Part shown: piece by piece, positions 41,294 to 49,959 of the stretch
Numbering within the stretch: the first letter of the stretch is position 1
How the letters are laid out: each line of letters opens with the position of its first letter
Source: Chryseobacterium vaccae
GTDB lineage: Bacteria; Bacteroidota; Bacteroidia; Flavobacteriales; Weeksellaceae
Assembly (NCBI RefSeq): GCF_009602705.1
Contig: NZ_VSWH01000001.1
Coordinates: forward strand, 4,265,001 to 4,329,000
Direction of reading: 5' to 3'
DNA length: 64,000 nt
The notes under the pieces: model-generated
Told to the model about the DNA's origin: nothing
Database searches by the model: none
The model's input: only the letters and a program-made list of their open reading frames with translations
Translations under genes and position numbers: made by a program

Positions 41294-42799
41294 TTATTTG
41301 ATACCGTGCATTTTCTTTTCAAGCCATCTGCTGATCACGAAAAGAATGAGTGCAGCTATACCACACATGATCACAAACACGATGAAGAAATCGAATAGGT
41401 TGGCAATTTCAAATCCTAAGAAAGAAGTTGTTTTTGCAGGGCCTCCGTTTTCTCCGCCGCCAGGAATTAATGCAGATAATGTTCCTGCAAACTTATTGGC
41501 TGCAGCATTCGCAAGAAACCATGTTCCCATAAGCAAAGAAGAGAAACGTACAGGAGATAATTTAGATACCATAGAAAGTCCGATAGGTGAAAGACAAAGT
41601 TCTCCCATAGTGTGGATCACATACAGACCAATAAGCCAGAACATGGAAACTTTATCCATCATTCCCAAACCATAAACGGCAAAAGCGATTACAGCATAAC
41701 CCACCGAAATAAGGGCTAAACCATAGGCCATCTTTTTAGGAGAAGACGGTTCTTTACCACGATTTCCCAATCTTAGCCAGAATGAAGAGAAAAGTGGGGC
41801 TAAAAGTAAAATAGCCAAAGCATTTACAGACTGGAAGTAACTTGCAGGCATTTCCCATCCGAAAAGATTACGGTCCGTCTGTCTGTCTGCAAATATTGTT
41901 AATGAAGCACCTGCCTGTTCGAAAGCACCCCAGAAGAAAATTACAAAGAATGCCAAAATAAAAATGACTACAATACGGTCTCTTTCATCTTTGGTAAGAC
42001 TTTTATCTGTAAGAACGATTAGTGGCATAAGGATCATAGCTCCATAAATAAGATATCCGATAACATCCAGATCACTGTTGAACATTGTTTTGAAATTCAT
42101 CAGGAAGAAAATCAAACCAATAGAACCTAAAACGATAAGCAACTGAACAAATCCGAATTTATCTCTTGGCATTCCGATAGGTTTATTGTTAGCATCTACC
42201 AGTACCTTGTTCTTTTGAGTGATGAAGGTAACCAAACCTATAAGCATTCCGATACCGGCTGCTAAGAATCCCCACTTAAAATCTACTTTTTCTGCTAAAG
42301 TACCACACACAAGAGGTGACATAAATGCACCCAGGTTAATACCCATATAAAAAATGGTAAATGCTGAATCTACTCTACGGTCTCCCTGAGGATAAAGTTG
42401 CCCAACCATAGTGGAAATATTCGGTTTGAAGAATCCATTTCCGATGATCAGCATTGTAAGACCCAGCCACATCAGGGTAAGAGCGCTGCCTCCTGTTGTG
42501 GAAGCACTGAAGAATAAGATGAATTGTCCAATAGCCATCAGTAATCCTCCAATTTCAATACTTCTTCTGTTACCTAAAAACCGGTCAGCCAAATATCCAC
42601 CCAAAAGTGGCGTAAGATAGACCAATCCTGTATAACTTCCATAAATTTCTGATGCATTGGCATCATCCATAAGGAGTATTTTTGTCATGTAAAGTACAAA
42701 AATAGCACGCATTCCATAGTAAGAAAAACGTTCCCACATTTCTGTTAAAAACAGAAGATAGAGACCTTTAGGATGTCCTTTCTGCTGAGCTGTATCCAT
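41294..42799 (-). CDS. POT-family proton-coupled oligopeptide transporter 2
   Basis: This 501-residue POT transporter has LTEMWERFSYYGMRAIFVLYM (about 19-39) with the ExxERFxYYG signature, then GGYLADRFLGNRRSIEIGG (about 68-86), GNGFFKPNISTMVGQLYPQGDRRVDSAFTIFYMGINLGAF (about 122-161), and about 12-14 hydrophobic segments. It is the family's standard length. It has its own promoter (TATATTTG at 42829-42836, minus strand) and terminator. Together with the other two POT genes and the dipeptidyl peptidase it suggests a strong capacity for peptide uptake. Substrate specificity is not predictable. Confidence 0.94.
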   Translation of the reverse strand: MDTAQQKGHPKGLYLLFLTEMWERFSYYGMRAIFVLYMTKILLMDDANASEIYGSYTGLVYLTPLLGGYLADRFLGNRRSIEIGGLLMAIGQFILFFSASTTGGSALTLMWLGLTMLIIGNGFFKPNISTMVGQLYPQGDRRVDSAFTIFYMGINLGAFMSPLVCGTLAEKVDFKWGFLAAGIGMLIGLVTFITQKNKVLVDANNKPIGMPRDKFGFVQLLIVLGSIGLIFFLMNFKTMFNSDLDVIGYLIYGAMILMPLIVLTDKSLTKDERDRIVVIFILAFFVIFFWGAFEQAGASLTIFADRQTDRNLFGWEMPASYFQSVNALAILLLAPLFSSFWLRLGNRGKEPSSPKKMAYGLALISVGYAVIAFAVYGLGMMDKVSMFWLIGLYVIHTMGELCLSPIGLSMVSKLSPVRFSSLLMGTWFLANAAANKFAGTLSALIPGGGENGGPAKTTSFLGFEIANLFDFFIVFVIMCGIAALILFVISRWLEKKMHGIK

Positions 42800-42828
42800 A
42801 TTTCTTGTTAAATTTTTGTTAAGACTGA

Positions 42829-42836
42829 CAAATATA
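42829..42836 (-). promoter_or_regulatory. Promoter -7 element of POT gene 2
   Basis: Minus strand TATATTTG, about 30 nt before the ATG at 42799. Confidence 0.65.
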
Positions 42837-42879
42837 GTTTATTTTGAGTTTTTGGCAAGGTTTTAATTTTATATTTAAA

Positions 42880-42911
42880 TAAAAAAGCTGCGGAATAGTC
42901 CCGCAGCTTTA
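42880..42911 (-). terminator. Terminator of POT gene 3
   Basis: AAAGCTGCGG and CCGCAGCTTT are perfect 10-bp arms with a 7-nt loop and a T-tract on the minus strand. Confidence 0.85.
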
Positions 42912-42933
42912 TATTCTTTATTCAAATTAAGGT

Positions 42934-44589
42934 TTAATGTCCTTTTTCTTTCATGATCTTGTTTAGTCTTTTTAACATAGAGAGTCCTAAAAGAGTCGCA
43001 AATATTAACAAAGCAAAGTTCACAAGGAAATAATTCATTTTGTTGTCATAATTGTACCAGGTACTGGCCAGGATTCCTGAAAGCTTGTTTCCTACCGAGT
43101 TGGCAAGGAAGAAACCTCCCATCATCAAAGCGGTGATTCTGGCAGGCGAAAGTTTGGAAACAAAGGAAAGCCCCATTGGGGAAAGGCATAACTCCCCGAT
43201 GGTTATGACTCCATATCCGGCTACCAGCCATAATGGAGAAACCTTCACAGCTCCGTTGTCTCCGGCCATTACTGCAAGAACCATCACCAGACATGATAAA
43301 GCGGAAATAAATAACCCCAATACAATCTTAGTAGGTGTTAAAGGCTCTTTTCCTTTTCTTCTCAATAACGCCCAGAATCCTACCACAACAGGAGTCAGTG
43401 CAATTACCCAAAACGGATTGATCGACTGGAATAATTCTGTATTATAAAGGTATACTTTACTTTCTGGATTTTTTTCCAAAGCGGCACGCTGCTCAGCAGA
43501 AATATTTCTAAAATAAATATCTTTTCCGGTTTCTTTGATGCTGTTGCCATCTTTATCTTTCTGAGACTGAAACTGGTTGTCATACACAGGTACTTCTTTA
43601 TCAGCATAGCTCTTTCCGTCTACCATATAAATTCCTTCAAGAGGTTTTTCCAGAGAAGCCGGAACACTTCTGTCTGTATAATAATTGGCCCATCTTGTAA
43701 GAGCGGTTCCGTTCTGTTTGAAAACGGCCCAGAAGAACATACTGATCAGGAATACCGAAAGCAGTGCTCCAATGGAAGGCTTTTCTTCAGGTTTAGCTTT
43801 AAAGTAAAGGGATGCATAAAAATAAATAACAGGGATACATGCGAAAATAAATGCATCTGTACTGTCGCTTCCGAAAATATTACCGGGAATAAACCATCCT
43901 ATAACTCCGGCAGCTATAGCAGGTACAAAAACCTTGATCATAATTTCAGAAAGCTTGGTATCGCCTTCCTGTACAGGTTTCATTTGTGCTGCGTGGATGT
44001 AATGCTTTCTTCCGATACTGAAGATCACAAGACCTATAAGCATCCCAACTCCTGCTGTGATGAAGGCTTCACCCCAACCGAACTTATTACGCATAAATGC
44101 CGCAATAATATTACAGATAAATGCCCCGATATTGATTCCCATATAGAAAATATTATATCCGGAATCTTTATTCGCTTTATAAGGTTCTTCAGAATACAGA
44201 TTTCCTAAAAGGGTAGAAATAGTAGGTTTAAAAAAACCATTTCCAATGATGATCAGTGCTAAAGAGCCATAGAACAGAGGAAGTTCTTTGAAAACTCCCA
44301 TTCCGATATATCCTGCGGCCATCAGAATTCCGCCCAGGTAAATAGATTTGATGTAGCCTAAAACCCTGTCAGCCAGAAAACCTCCAAGAAAAGGAGTCAG
44401 GTAGGTCAATGCGATATAGGTTCCGAAAATGTCATCAGCTGTTTTGTCCGGCAGTCCAAGTCCGCCTTTCATACCGGCAGGCTCAATCACATAAAGAACA
44501 AAGATTCCGAGAATCAGATAGTACCCGAAACGCTCCCACATTTCTGTGAAAAAGAGGTAAGGCAGGCCTTTAGGATGTTTAGTCTTCAT
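42934..44589 (-). CDS. POT-family proton-coupled oligopeptide transporter 3
   Basis: This protein (551 residues from the ATG at 44589; a start at 44604 would add five) is the longest of the three POT transporters. It has FTEMWERFGYYLILGIFVLYV (about 14-34), GGFLADRVLGYIKSIYLGG (about 68-86) and GNGFFKPTISTLLGNLYSEEPYKANKDSGYNIFYMGINIGAF. A loop of about 80 residues near 300-380 (TDRSVPASLEKPLEGIYMVDGKSYADKEVPVYDNQFQSQKDKDGNSIKETGKDIYFRNIS...) is inserted between helices. Such inserts occur in POT proteins that have an extra extracytoplasmic domain. The peptidase gene lies upstream. The MKTKHPKGLPYLFFTEMW start fits the pattern seen in the second POT protein. Confidence 0.93.
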   Translation of the reverse strand: MKTKHPKGLPYLFFTEMWERFGYYLILGIFVLYVIEPAGMKGGLGLPDKTADDIFGTYIALTYLTPFLGGFLADRVLGYIKSIYLGGILMAAGYIGMGVFKELPLFYGSLALIIIGNGFFKPTISTLLGNLYSEEPYKANKDSGYNIFYMGINIGAFICNIIAAFMRNKFGWGEAFITAGVGMLIGLVIFSIGRKHYIHAAQMKPVQEGDTKLSEIMIKVFVPAIAAGVIGWFIPGNIFGSDSTDAFIFACIPVIYFYASLYFKAKPEEKPSIGALLSVFLISMFFWAVFKQNGTALTRWANYYTDRSVPASLEKPLEGIYMVDGKSYADKEVPVYDNQFQSQKDKDGNSIKETGKDIYFRNISAEQRAALEKNPESKVYLYNTELFQSINPFWVIALTPVVVGFWALLRRKGKEPLTPTKIVLGLFISALSCLVMVLAVMAGDNGAVKVSPLWLVAGYGVITIGELCLSPMGLSFVSKLSPARITALMMGGFFLANSVGNKLSGILASTWYNYDNKMNYFLVNFALLIFATLLGLSMLKRLNKIMKEKGH

Positions 44590-44681
44590 ATATTCAAATT
44601 TCAAATTCCTCCAAAAATAAGTTTTTAATTTTAATTGATAAAATAAATAATTTACCCTGAAAACGATTAATAAAACAAATA

Positions 44682-44713
44682 GTAAAAATCCCTTTCAAAA
44701 AAATGAAAGGGAT
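44682..44713 (-). terminator. Terminator after the dipeptidyl peptidase gene
   Basis: ATCCCTTTCA and TGAAAGGGAT form perfect 10-bp arms; on the minus strand TTTTTA follows. Confidence 0.7.
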
Positions 44714-44789
44714 ATCTGGGTTGTTTTAGTTTTCTGATAGGGAAAGAGAAGCTAAAAGAATCATCTCAATGTATTTTCTGTTTTTTATT

Positions 44790-46919
44790 TTACAGATTAT
44801 TCAAAATAAAATCCGTCATTTTCTGATACAGCTGCGGTCTTGTCTGTCCTCCGTAGATTCCGTGATTTTTGTCCGGATAAGCCATGAATTCAAACTGTTT
44901 TTTATTCTGGATCAATGCTTCCGATAATTCCATGGAATTCTGGAAATGTACGTTATCATCGGCTGTTCCGTGGATCAGAAGGAATTTGCCTTTCAGCAAT
45001 TTGGCATATTCTGTAGGAGAATTTTTATCATATCCGTCCGGATTTTCCTGAGGTGTTCTCATAAATCGTTCCGTGTATACAGAGTCATAATATCTCCAGT
45101 TGGTAACCGGGGCTACAGCAATTCCTGCTTTGAAAACATCGGCTCCTTTGGTCATTGCCAGACTGGTCATATAGCCTCCGAAACTCCATCCGAACATTCC
45201 GATTCTCGTTTTATCAATGTAAGACTGATTTCCAAACCATTTGGCAGCTGTGATCTGGTCTTCAATTTCATATTTCCCCAAATTCATATAAGTCACCTTT
45301 TTGAACTTAGCGCCTTTATATCCGGTTCCGCGCCCGTCTACACAAGCTACGATATACCCTTTTTGCACAAGATGGTTGAACCATAATGTATTTCCGTTAT
45401 CCCATGAATTGGCCACTTGTTGTGATCCCGGTCCGGAATATTGGAACATAAACAGCGGATATTTTTTATTTGGATCGAAATTCTTAGGTTTTATAATCCA
45501 TGCATTCATCTGGTCTCCTGCAGCATTAGGAATGGTGATGAATTCTTTTTCAGCAAAATTGTCTGCTTTTAACTTCTGAAGCTGATCATTGTTGTTCTGA
45601 AGTTCTTTTAGCGCTTTACCATTGCCGTCTTTCAGAACAAAGGTGTGAGGTCTTCCGGCTGTAGAAGAAGCTTCAATGAAATAATTATAGTTTTTGCTGA
45701 AACGTGCTGAATTATTTCCTTCAGCATTGGAAATCAGCTGTGATTTTCCGTTTTCAATATTTACTTTGGAAACCACCTTGTTAATACTGCCTTTTTCCGT
45801 AGTCTGAACATAAATTTCTTTAGATTTCGGGTTGAAACCATAATAATCGGTTACTTCCCAGTTTCCTTTTGTGATCTGCTTTTTAAGTTTTCCGTCTTTA
45901 TCATACCAATATAAATGGCGGTTACCGTCTCTTTCAGAAGACCAAAGGAAAGAATCATCTTCAAGGAATTCCAAAGTCGGACTGTCTGTATCGATCCATT
46001 TTTCATCCGTTTCAGTGAATAATTTCTGAACTGCTCCGGTTTTGGTATTTACTTTTAAAATGTCAGACGCATTCTGAATTCTTTCAGAAGTGATCAGAAC
46101 AATTTCATCAGGTTTTGCAGTCTGGAAAACATTGGGAATGTAATAATTCTTGAACGAACTTAAATTAAGCGGTATGATATTTCCGGTATCAAGACGATAA
46201 AGCTGTGCCGAAACAATAGAATTTTTTTCTCCGGCTTTAGGGTATTTATAACGCATTTCATCCGGATATAGTTTTTTGCCGTAGATTGGAATATAGATTT
46301 CCGGAACCTGGCTTTCATCTGATTTTACAAATACAATGGCATCAGAATTTTTCGTCCACTCATATTGCCTTGCATGTCCGAATTCCTCTTCATATACCCA
46401 GTCAGCAAGACCATTGATGATTGAGTTCTTTTTACCATCATTAGTAATCTGGGTGATTTTTCCTGAATTAAGATCCTGATAGAATAAATTATTATCAGCA
46501 ATGAAGGCTATTTTCGAAGCATCAGGAGAAAATCTCGGTTCCTGAACGGGTTTTCCTTCATTCAGACTGATCACTTTTCCGGATTTCAGATCCTTTACAT
46601 CAAATTTCCCTAAGAATGAATGTCTGTATATAGGCTGACTTCCTAATTGTAAAAGGATTTTTGATTCATCATCAGAAAACTCATAGCTTTCAAAGCTTCC
46701 GTCCACCAGATTTCCTTCTTTCTGTGAGGTTTTATAAGAATATTTTGCAATTCCTCCGGATTCAATCACCAGGTAATTCTCACCGTTTTTCATGGATGTA
46801 ATTCCGGCAATACCTTTACCACGGTAATATCCTGAGTATATTTTATCTAAAGTAATTTCCTGCGCCGATACATTCTGGAATACAGCAGCAATTGTAAGTG
46901 TGAGTAAGAATTTTTTCAT
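44790..46919 (-). CDS. Dipeptidyl peptidase IV (S9B serine peptidase)
   Basis: This exported 709-residue peptidase has a signal peptide (residues 1-20, MKKFLLTLTIAAVFQNVSAQ), an eight-bladed beta-propeller (about 40-450) and an alpha/beta-hydrolase domain (about 455-709). The catalytic serine is in GWSFGGYMTS, the aspartate in GTADDNVHF, and the histidine in PDKNHGIYGG. The double-Glu motif DWVYEEEFG in the propeller, which binds the peptide N-terminus in DPP IV, is present. It removes X-Pro or X-Ala dipeptides, which neighbouring POT transporters could import. The ATG at 46919 is chosen because a -7 element overlaps the longer TTG start at 46940. Confidence 0.94.
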   Translation of the reverse strand: MKKFLLTLTIAAVFQNVSAQEITLDKIYSGYYRGKGIAGITSMKNGENYLVIESGGIAKYSYKTSQKEGNLVDGSFESYEFSDDESKILLQLGSQPIYRHSFLGKFDVKDLKSGKVISLNEGKPVQEPRFSPDASKIAFIADNNLFYQDLNSGKITQITNDGKKNSIINGLADWVYEEEFGHARQYEWTKNSDAIVFVKSDESQVPEIYIPIYGKKLYPDEMRYKYPKAGEKNSIVSAQLYRLDTGNIIPLNLSSFKNYYIPNVFQTAKPDEIVLITSERIQNASDILKVNTKTGAVQKLFTETDEKWIDTDSPTLEFLEDDSFLWSSERDGNRHLYWYDKDGKLKKQITKGNWEVTDYYGFNPKSKEIYVQTTEKGSINKVVSKVNIENGKSQLISNAEGNNSARFSKNYNYFIEASSTAGRPHTFVLKDGNGKALKELQNNNDQLQKLKADNFAEKEFITIPNAAGDQMNAWIIKPKNFDPNKKYPLFMFQYSGPGSQQVANSWDNGNTLWFNHLVQKGYIVACVDGRGTGYKGAKFKKVTYMNLGKYEIEDQITAAKWFGNQSYIDKTRIGMFGWSFGGYMTSLAMTKGADVFKAGIAVAPVTNWRYYDSVYTERFMRTPQENPDGYDKNSPTEYAKLLKGKFLLIHGTADDNVHFQNSMELSEALIQNKKQFEFMAYPDKNHGIYGGQTRPQLYQKMTDFILNNL

Positions 46920-46937
46920 TTCTAATTTTAATGATTC

Positions 46938-46945
46938 CAAATTTA
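46938..46945 (-). promoter_or_regulatory. Promoter -7 element of the dipeptidyl peptidase gene
   Basis: Minus strand TAAATTTG, 19 nt before the ATG at 46919; it overlaps the alternative TTG start (46938-46940). Confidence 0.65.
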
Positions 46946-46975
46946 ATAATTCTTACGTATATAACCATATAAAAC

Positions 46976-47003
46976 AAAAAACCGGGATAAGTTCCCGGTT
47001 TTA
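46976..47003 (-). terminator. Terminator of the bacteriocin-like gene
   Basis: AACCGGGA and TCCCGGTT form 8-bp arms around TAAGT or its complement, with a T-tract on the minus strand, just after the stop at 47008. Confidence 0.8.
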
Positions 47004-47007
47004 TCAG

Positions 47008-47223
47008 CTATCCTTCAATAATAGGTCCTTCTATCACCGGTGGGTAATACTCTCTGGGAGCACAAATAGGGTAGAGCAGGTTGCATGGTGTTTCCAGATC
47101 ACCTCCGATAAAACCGAGTCTGTACTGGCAGGTTTCCGGATCCAGACATCTTCTCATTCCGGGTAAGCCTCCTCCCTGTATTTCTTTTAACTGGTCTCTC
47201 GTGATTTTTCTTGAATTTTTCAT
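47008..47223 (-). CDS. Bacteriocin-like peptide with double-glycine leader
   Basis: This 71-residue peptide starts MKNSRKITRDQLKEIQGG (residues 1-18), which is the double-glycine leader of the Chryseobacterium bacteriocin-like family. The mature part would begin at Gly19 (GLPGMRRCLDP...) and has four cysteines, at 26, 32, 47 and 54, plus a Pro-rich C-terminus (YYPPVIEGPIIEG). A maturation or export gene (C39 peptidase-ABC transporter) is not next to it, so processing would need a gene elsewhere. The start at 47223 is chosen because the leader begins there; the frame extends to 47337 but without leader sense. Its activity, whether toxin or signal, is unknown. Confidence 0.72.
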   Translation of the reverse strand: MKNSRKITRDQLKEIQGGGLPGMRRCLDPETCQYRLGFIGGDLETPCNLLYPICAPREYYPPVIEGPIIEG

Positions 47224-47356
47224 AATGCTATTTTGTTTTTTTGATTGAAATTCTAAAGTAATTAAAAATATCATTAGTTGGTGAATTTTATTGAGAAAAT
47301 AGTTTTGGCAGAAAAATTGAATGTATAATAATATCAATCAATTTAAAATAATAATT

Positions 47357-47830
47357 ATGGAAACAAATGCATACAACCAGAAACTGAATCGGTATGTTTT
47401 GAACGACCAGATTGTGTATACTGGTTTTTCAAGTTTTAAAGATGCTGAAGAATGTGCCCATAAAAAAGGCGGTACTTTAGTTGAAGTAAGTTTTAAAGAT
47501 GGAAATGATAATCCTCAGATTACCAGTGAAGCGGGACTGATTGAAAAACAGCTTCATTACTATGTGTATGCAGGTGATGAATATAAATTTATCCATTCTT
47601 CAGATCCCGGATTCAGAAAATATGCCGATGAGCTGCAGAAAATAAAGGCAAGAAATGATAAAACAAGTCCCGATGAAAGGTACTTTGCCAGTTTTGAAAT
47701 TGAAAATTCAGAAGACCCGATTATTGTTCTTAAAAATGATCATTTTGAATCGGTAACTTCAAGAGAACGCTGTAAATATCTTAAACACGCTAAAGTTTAC
47801 GAATTAGGGGTATCCCTGCCAAAATCTTAA
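47357..47830 (+). CDS. Hypothetical protein
   Basis: This 157-residue protein (start ATG at 47357; an in-frame ATG at 47321 is possible but adds a poorly coding, Ile/Asn-rich stretch) is not recognised. It is hydrophilic, rich in Lys, Glu and Asp, with a short C-terminal helix (SRERCKYLKHAKVYELGV, about 135-152). No signal peptide or membrane segment is visible. It is followed after 12 nt by a DUF6496 gene, with a common terminator at 48036-48069, so they form an operon. It faces away from the bacteriocin-like gene, and about 130 nt lie between them. Confidence 0.7.
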   Translation: METNAYNQKLNRYVLNDQIVYTGFSSFKDAEECAHKKGGTLVEVSFKDGNDNPQITSEAGLIEKQLHYYVYAGDEYKFIHSSDPGFRKYADELQKIKARNDKTSPDERYFASFEIENSEDPIIVLKNDHFESVTSRERCKYLKHAKVYELGVSLPKS

Positions 47831-47842
47831 AAAAATCTTATC

Positions 47843-48028
47843 ATGAGCAAGACAAAATATTCAGAAAAAGCTCAGGACAAAATAGGAGAGGTAATGCACG
47901 AATACAAGGAAGGAAAGCTAAAATCTTCTTCCGGAAAAAAGGTAACCAGTAGAAAGCAGGCTATAGCTATTGGTATCTCTGAGGCCAAAGAAAAAGGGCT
48001 GAAAGTGCCTAAGAAGAAAAAAGATTAA
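47843..48028 (+). CDS. DUF6496 small basic protein
   Basis: This 61-residue protein is Lys-rich (pI clearly basic), with the pattern KYSEKAQDKIGEVMHEYKEGKLKSSSGKKVTSRKQAIAIGISEAKEKG and a KKKKD tail. It matches DUF6496, a family of very short proteins of unknown function. The helix-turn pattern with the SRKQAIAIGISEA segment and the basic tail suggests nucleic-acid binding, but this is not shown. It is co-directional with 47357-47830 and ends at a strong terminator. It is complete. Confidence 0.82.
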   Translation: MSKTKYSEKAQDKIGEVMHEYKEGKLKSSSGKKVTSRKQAIAIGISEAKEKGLKVPKKKKD

Positions 48029-48035
48029 TTTCAAT

Positions 48036-48069
48036 AAAAAACCGTGTGAACATCTCACACGGTTTTTTA
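48036..48069 (+). terminator. Terminator after the DUF6496 gene (bidirectional)
   Basis: AAAAACCGTGTGA and TCACACGGTTTTTT form a perfect 12-bp hairpin with a 5-nt loop and T-tracts on both strands. It also lies at the 3' side of the phosphorylase gene. Confidence 0.9.
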
Positions 48070-48096
48070 TTGAGCTAATTATCTGCTGTCTTGCTG

Positions 48097-49764
48097 TTAG
48101 CTGTTTTGTTCATTATAAAGGAATCTGTAATATTCATCTGCCATCCTGTCGCTGTTGAATTGATCTTTTACATCATTCATCGCATTATACTGGATTTTCC
48201 TCCACTGCTCCGGATGATCGTAATAGGTTGGAAGAATTTCATTTTCAAGAATTTCATAGAGTTTGTTCAGATCATAGTTGTCCTGTTCGTAAATACTCAT
48301 ATTCAGATAATCTGCTTTAGGCACAACGAAAGAATTTTCACCTGATTGAGCAAATTCCGGAATCCATCCATCATCAGTTGATAGATTGACAGATCCGTTC
48401 ATAGCAGCGGTCATTCCGGATGTTCCTGAAGCTTCTCTTGGAACTCTTGGATTATTCAGCCATAGATCAGATCCCTGCTTCAGAGATTTACTCAAAGAAA
48501 GCTCATATCCGGTAAGAACAGCCATATTTTTATGGTTTTTACTTTCTTCCACCAGTGAATTGAACGTGGAAATGGCTGTATAGTCCATTGGATAAGGTTT
48601 TCCTGCCCAGATGATCTGTACCGGATATTTGGGGTTGTTCAGAAGTCTGTAGAATCGGTCTTTATCATGAAGAAGAAGATCTGCCCTTTTGTAGCCTGCA
48701 AATCTTCTCGCCCATACAATAGTGAAAACATTCGGATTGAACAGGTTTCCGGTCTGGTCTGCTACTATTTTGAAAAGTCTGCTTTTTAAATGCTTTTTGC
48801 GGTAATCGAAAACGGTTTCGTCATTTTCATCCTTGGCATTGTAAAGTGGCTTGTCTGCCCAGTATTTGAACTCCTGTGCATTGGTAATAGATTTGATCTC
48901 GCAGATGCCCGGATATTTGCTCCACATAGCTCTGGAAACTACACCATGCAATTGAGAAACTCCATTAGCAATTCTTGCCATTTTCAGGGCGCACAATGAA
49001 TGGTTGAAGCGGTCGTCATCACCTCCTTCAATGTTTTTTATATCCTCCATGCTGAATCCGGAGAAATAAGACATGTCATAACATAATTTAAGATTATGCT
49101 TTTCGTTTCCTGCCTCTTCCGGGGTATGGGTAGTGAATACCAGCTTTTCTTTTACTTTGTTCAGATCTCCATTGTATTTTTTCAGAAGGTAGAATGCTGC
49201 GGGAAGTCCATGTGCTTCATTAAGATGGTAAACATCTCTTTGAATATTCATCTCATCCAAAAGTTTAGCTCCTCCTTTTCCTAATAAAATATACTGAGCA
49301 AGTTTGGTAGATTCGTTGGCATCATACAATTTATGACAGATGGTTTTAGAAACATGATCATTTTCAGGAACATCTGTTGAAAGGAAAAACATAGGTGCCG
49401 TATTGAATATTTCAGGATCCAGATACCATACCTTTACCCAAACCGGTGCACTGTGAATTTCGATCTGGAACTTTATTCCGGTATCTTCCAGGAAGCTGTA
49501 CATTTTTCTGGTCCATACCGGCTGAAGGGTCTGGTCATGGTTTCTTGCCTGATCATAATAACCGAATTTCCATAGAATTCCGATTCCGATAAGGTCCTGC
49601 TTAAGATTGTATGCACTTCTCATATGAGAACCTGCCAGGAATCCCAGCCCTCCCGAATATATTTTTAAAACCTGGTCAATGGCAAATTCCATCGAAAAAT
49701 AGGCGGTTTTTTTAGAATATTGTGGATTGATGCTGTAAGGTATTTTAAAATTTCTAAAATCCAT
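48097..49764 (-). CDS. Alpha-glucan phosphorylase homologue (short GT35), PLP-lysine position changed
   Basis: This 555-residue protein is a short member of the alpha-glucan phosphorylase (GT35) family, shorter than the 750-850 residues of standard glycogen phosphorylases. The N-terminal part includes YFSMEFAIDQVLKIYSGGLGFLAGSH (about 22-47); the C-terminal part includes the GYKRADLLL block. The conserved segment EASGTSNMK, whose Lys holds pyridoxal phosphate in known enzymes, reads EASGTSGMT, with Thr at residue 452. The enzyme may thus lack PLP and be non-catalytic or use another mechanism, or this may be a lineage trait. It is cytoplasmic and single, with a -7 element (TACCTTTG) near 49793. 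It fits glycogen or maltodextrin use, with the GT5 protein at 62846. Confidence 0.82.
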   Translation of the reverse strand: MDFRNFKIPYSINPQYSKKTAYFSMEFAIDQVLKIYSGGLGFLAGSHMRSAYNLKQDLIGIGILWKFGYYDQARNHDQTLQPVWTRKMYSFLEDTGIKFQIEIHSAPVWVKVWYLDPEIFNTAPMFFLSTDVPENDHVSKTICHKLYDANESTKLAQYILLGKGGAKLLDEMNIQRDVYHLNEAHGLPAAFYLLKKYNGDLNKVKEKLVFTTHTPEEAGNEKHNLKLCYDMSYFSGFSMEDIKNIEGGDDDRFNHSLCALKMARIANGVSQLHGVVSRAMWSKYPGICEIKSITNAQEFKYWADKPLYNAKDENDETVFDYRKKHLKSRLFKIVADQTGNLFNPNVFTIVWARRFAGYKRADLLLHDKDRFYRLLNNPKYPVQIIWAGKPYPMDYTAISTFNSLVEESKNHKNMAVLTGYELSLSKSLKQGSDLWLNNPRVPREASGTSGMTAAMNGSVNLSTDDGWIPEFAQSGENSFVVPKADYLNMSIYEQDNYDLNKLYEILENEILPTYYDHPEQWRKIQYNAMNDVKDQFNSDRMADEYYRFLYNEQNS

Positions 49765-49792
49765 AAATTACGGTTTTGTATTAGAAGGGGCA

Positions 49793-49800
49793 AAGGTATT
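49793..49800 (-). promoter_or_regulatory. Promoter -7 element of the phosphorylase gene
   Basis: Minus strand TACCTTTG, about 30 nt before the ATG at 49764. Confidence 0.55.
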
Positions 49801-49959
49801 AATTATGAAAATAAACTTTATATTAATTATTTGATAAATTAATTTAAAAGTATCCGATGAATAGTTTTTTTACTTACCTTTAATGTATAATTTTTTGATT
49901 TTCAAAAAGTTCTAATAGTGAAAGCGGATAACGCATGTATTCTTCAGACCTATAAAAAA

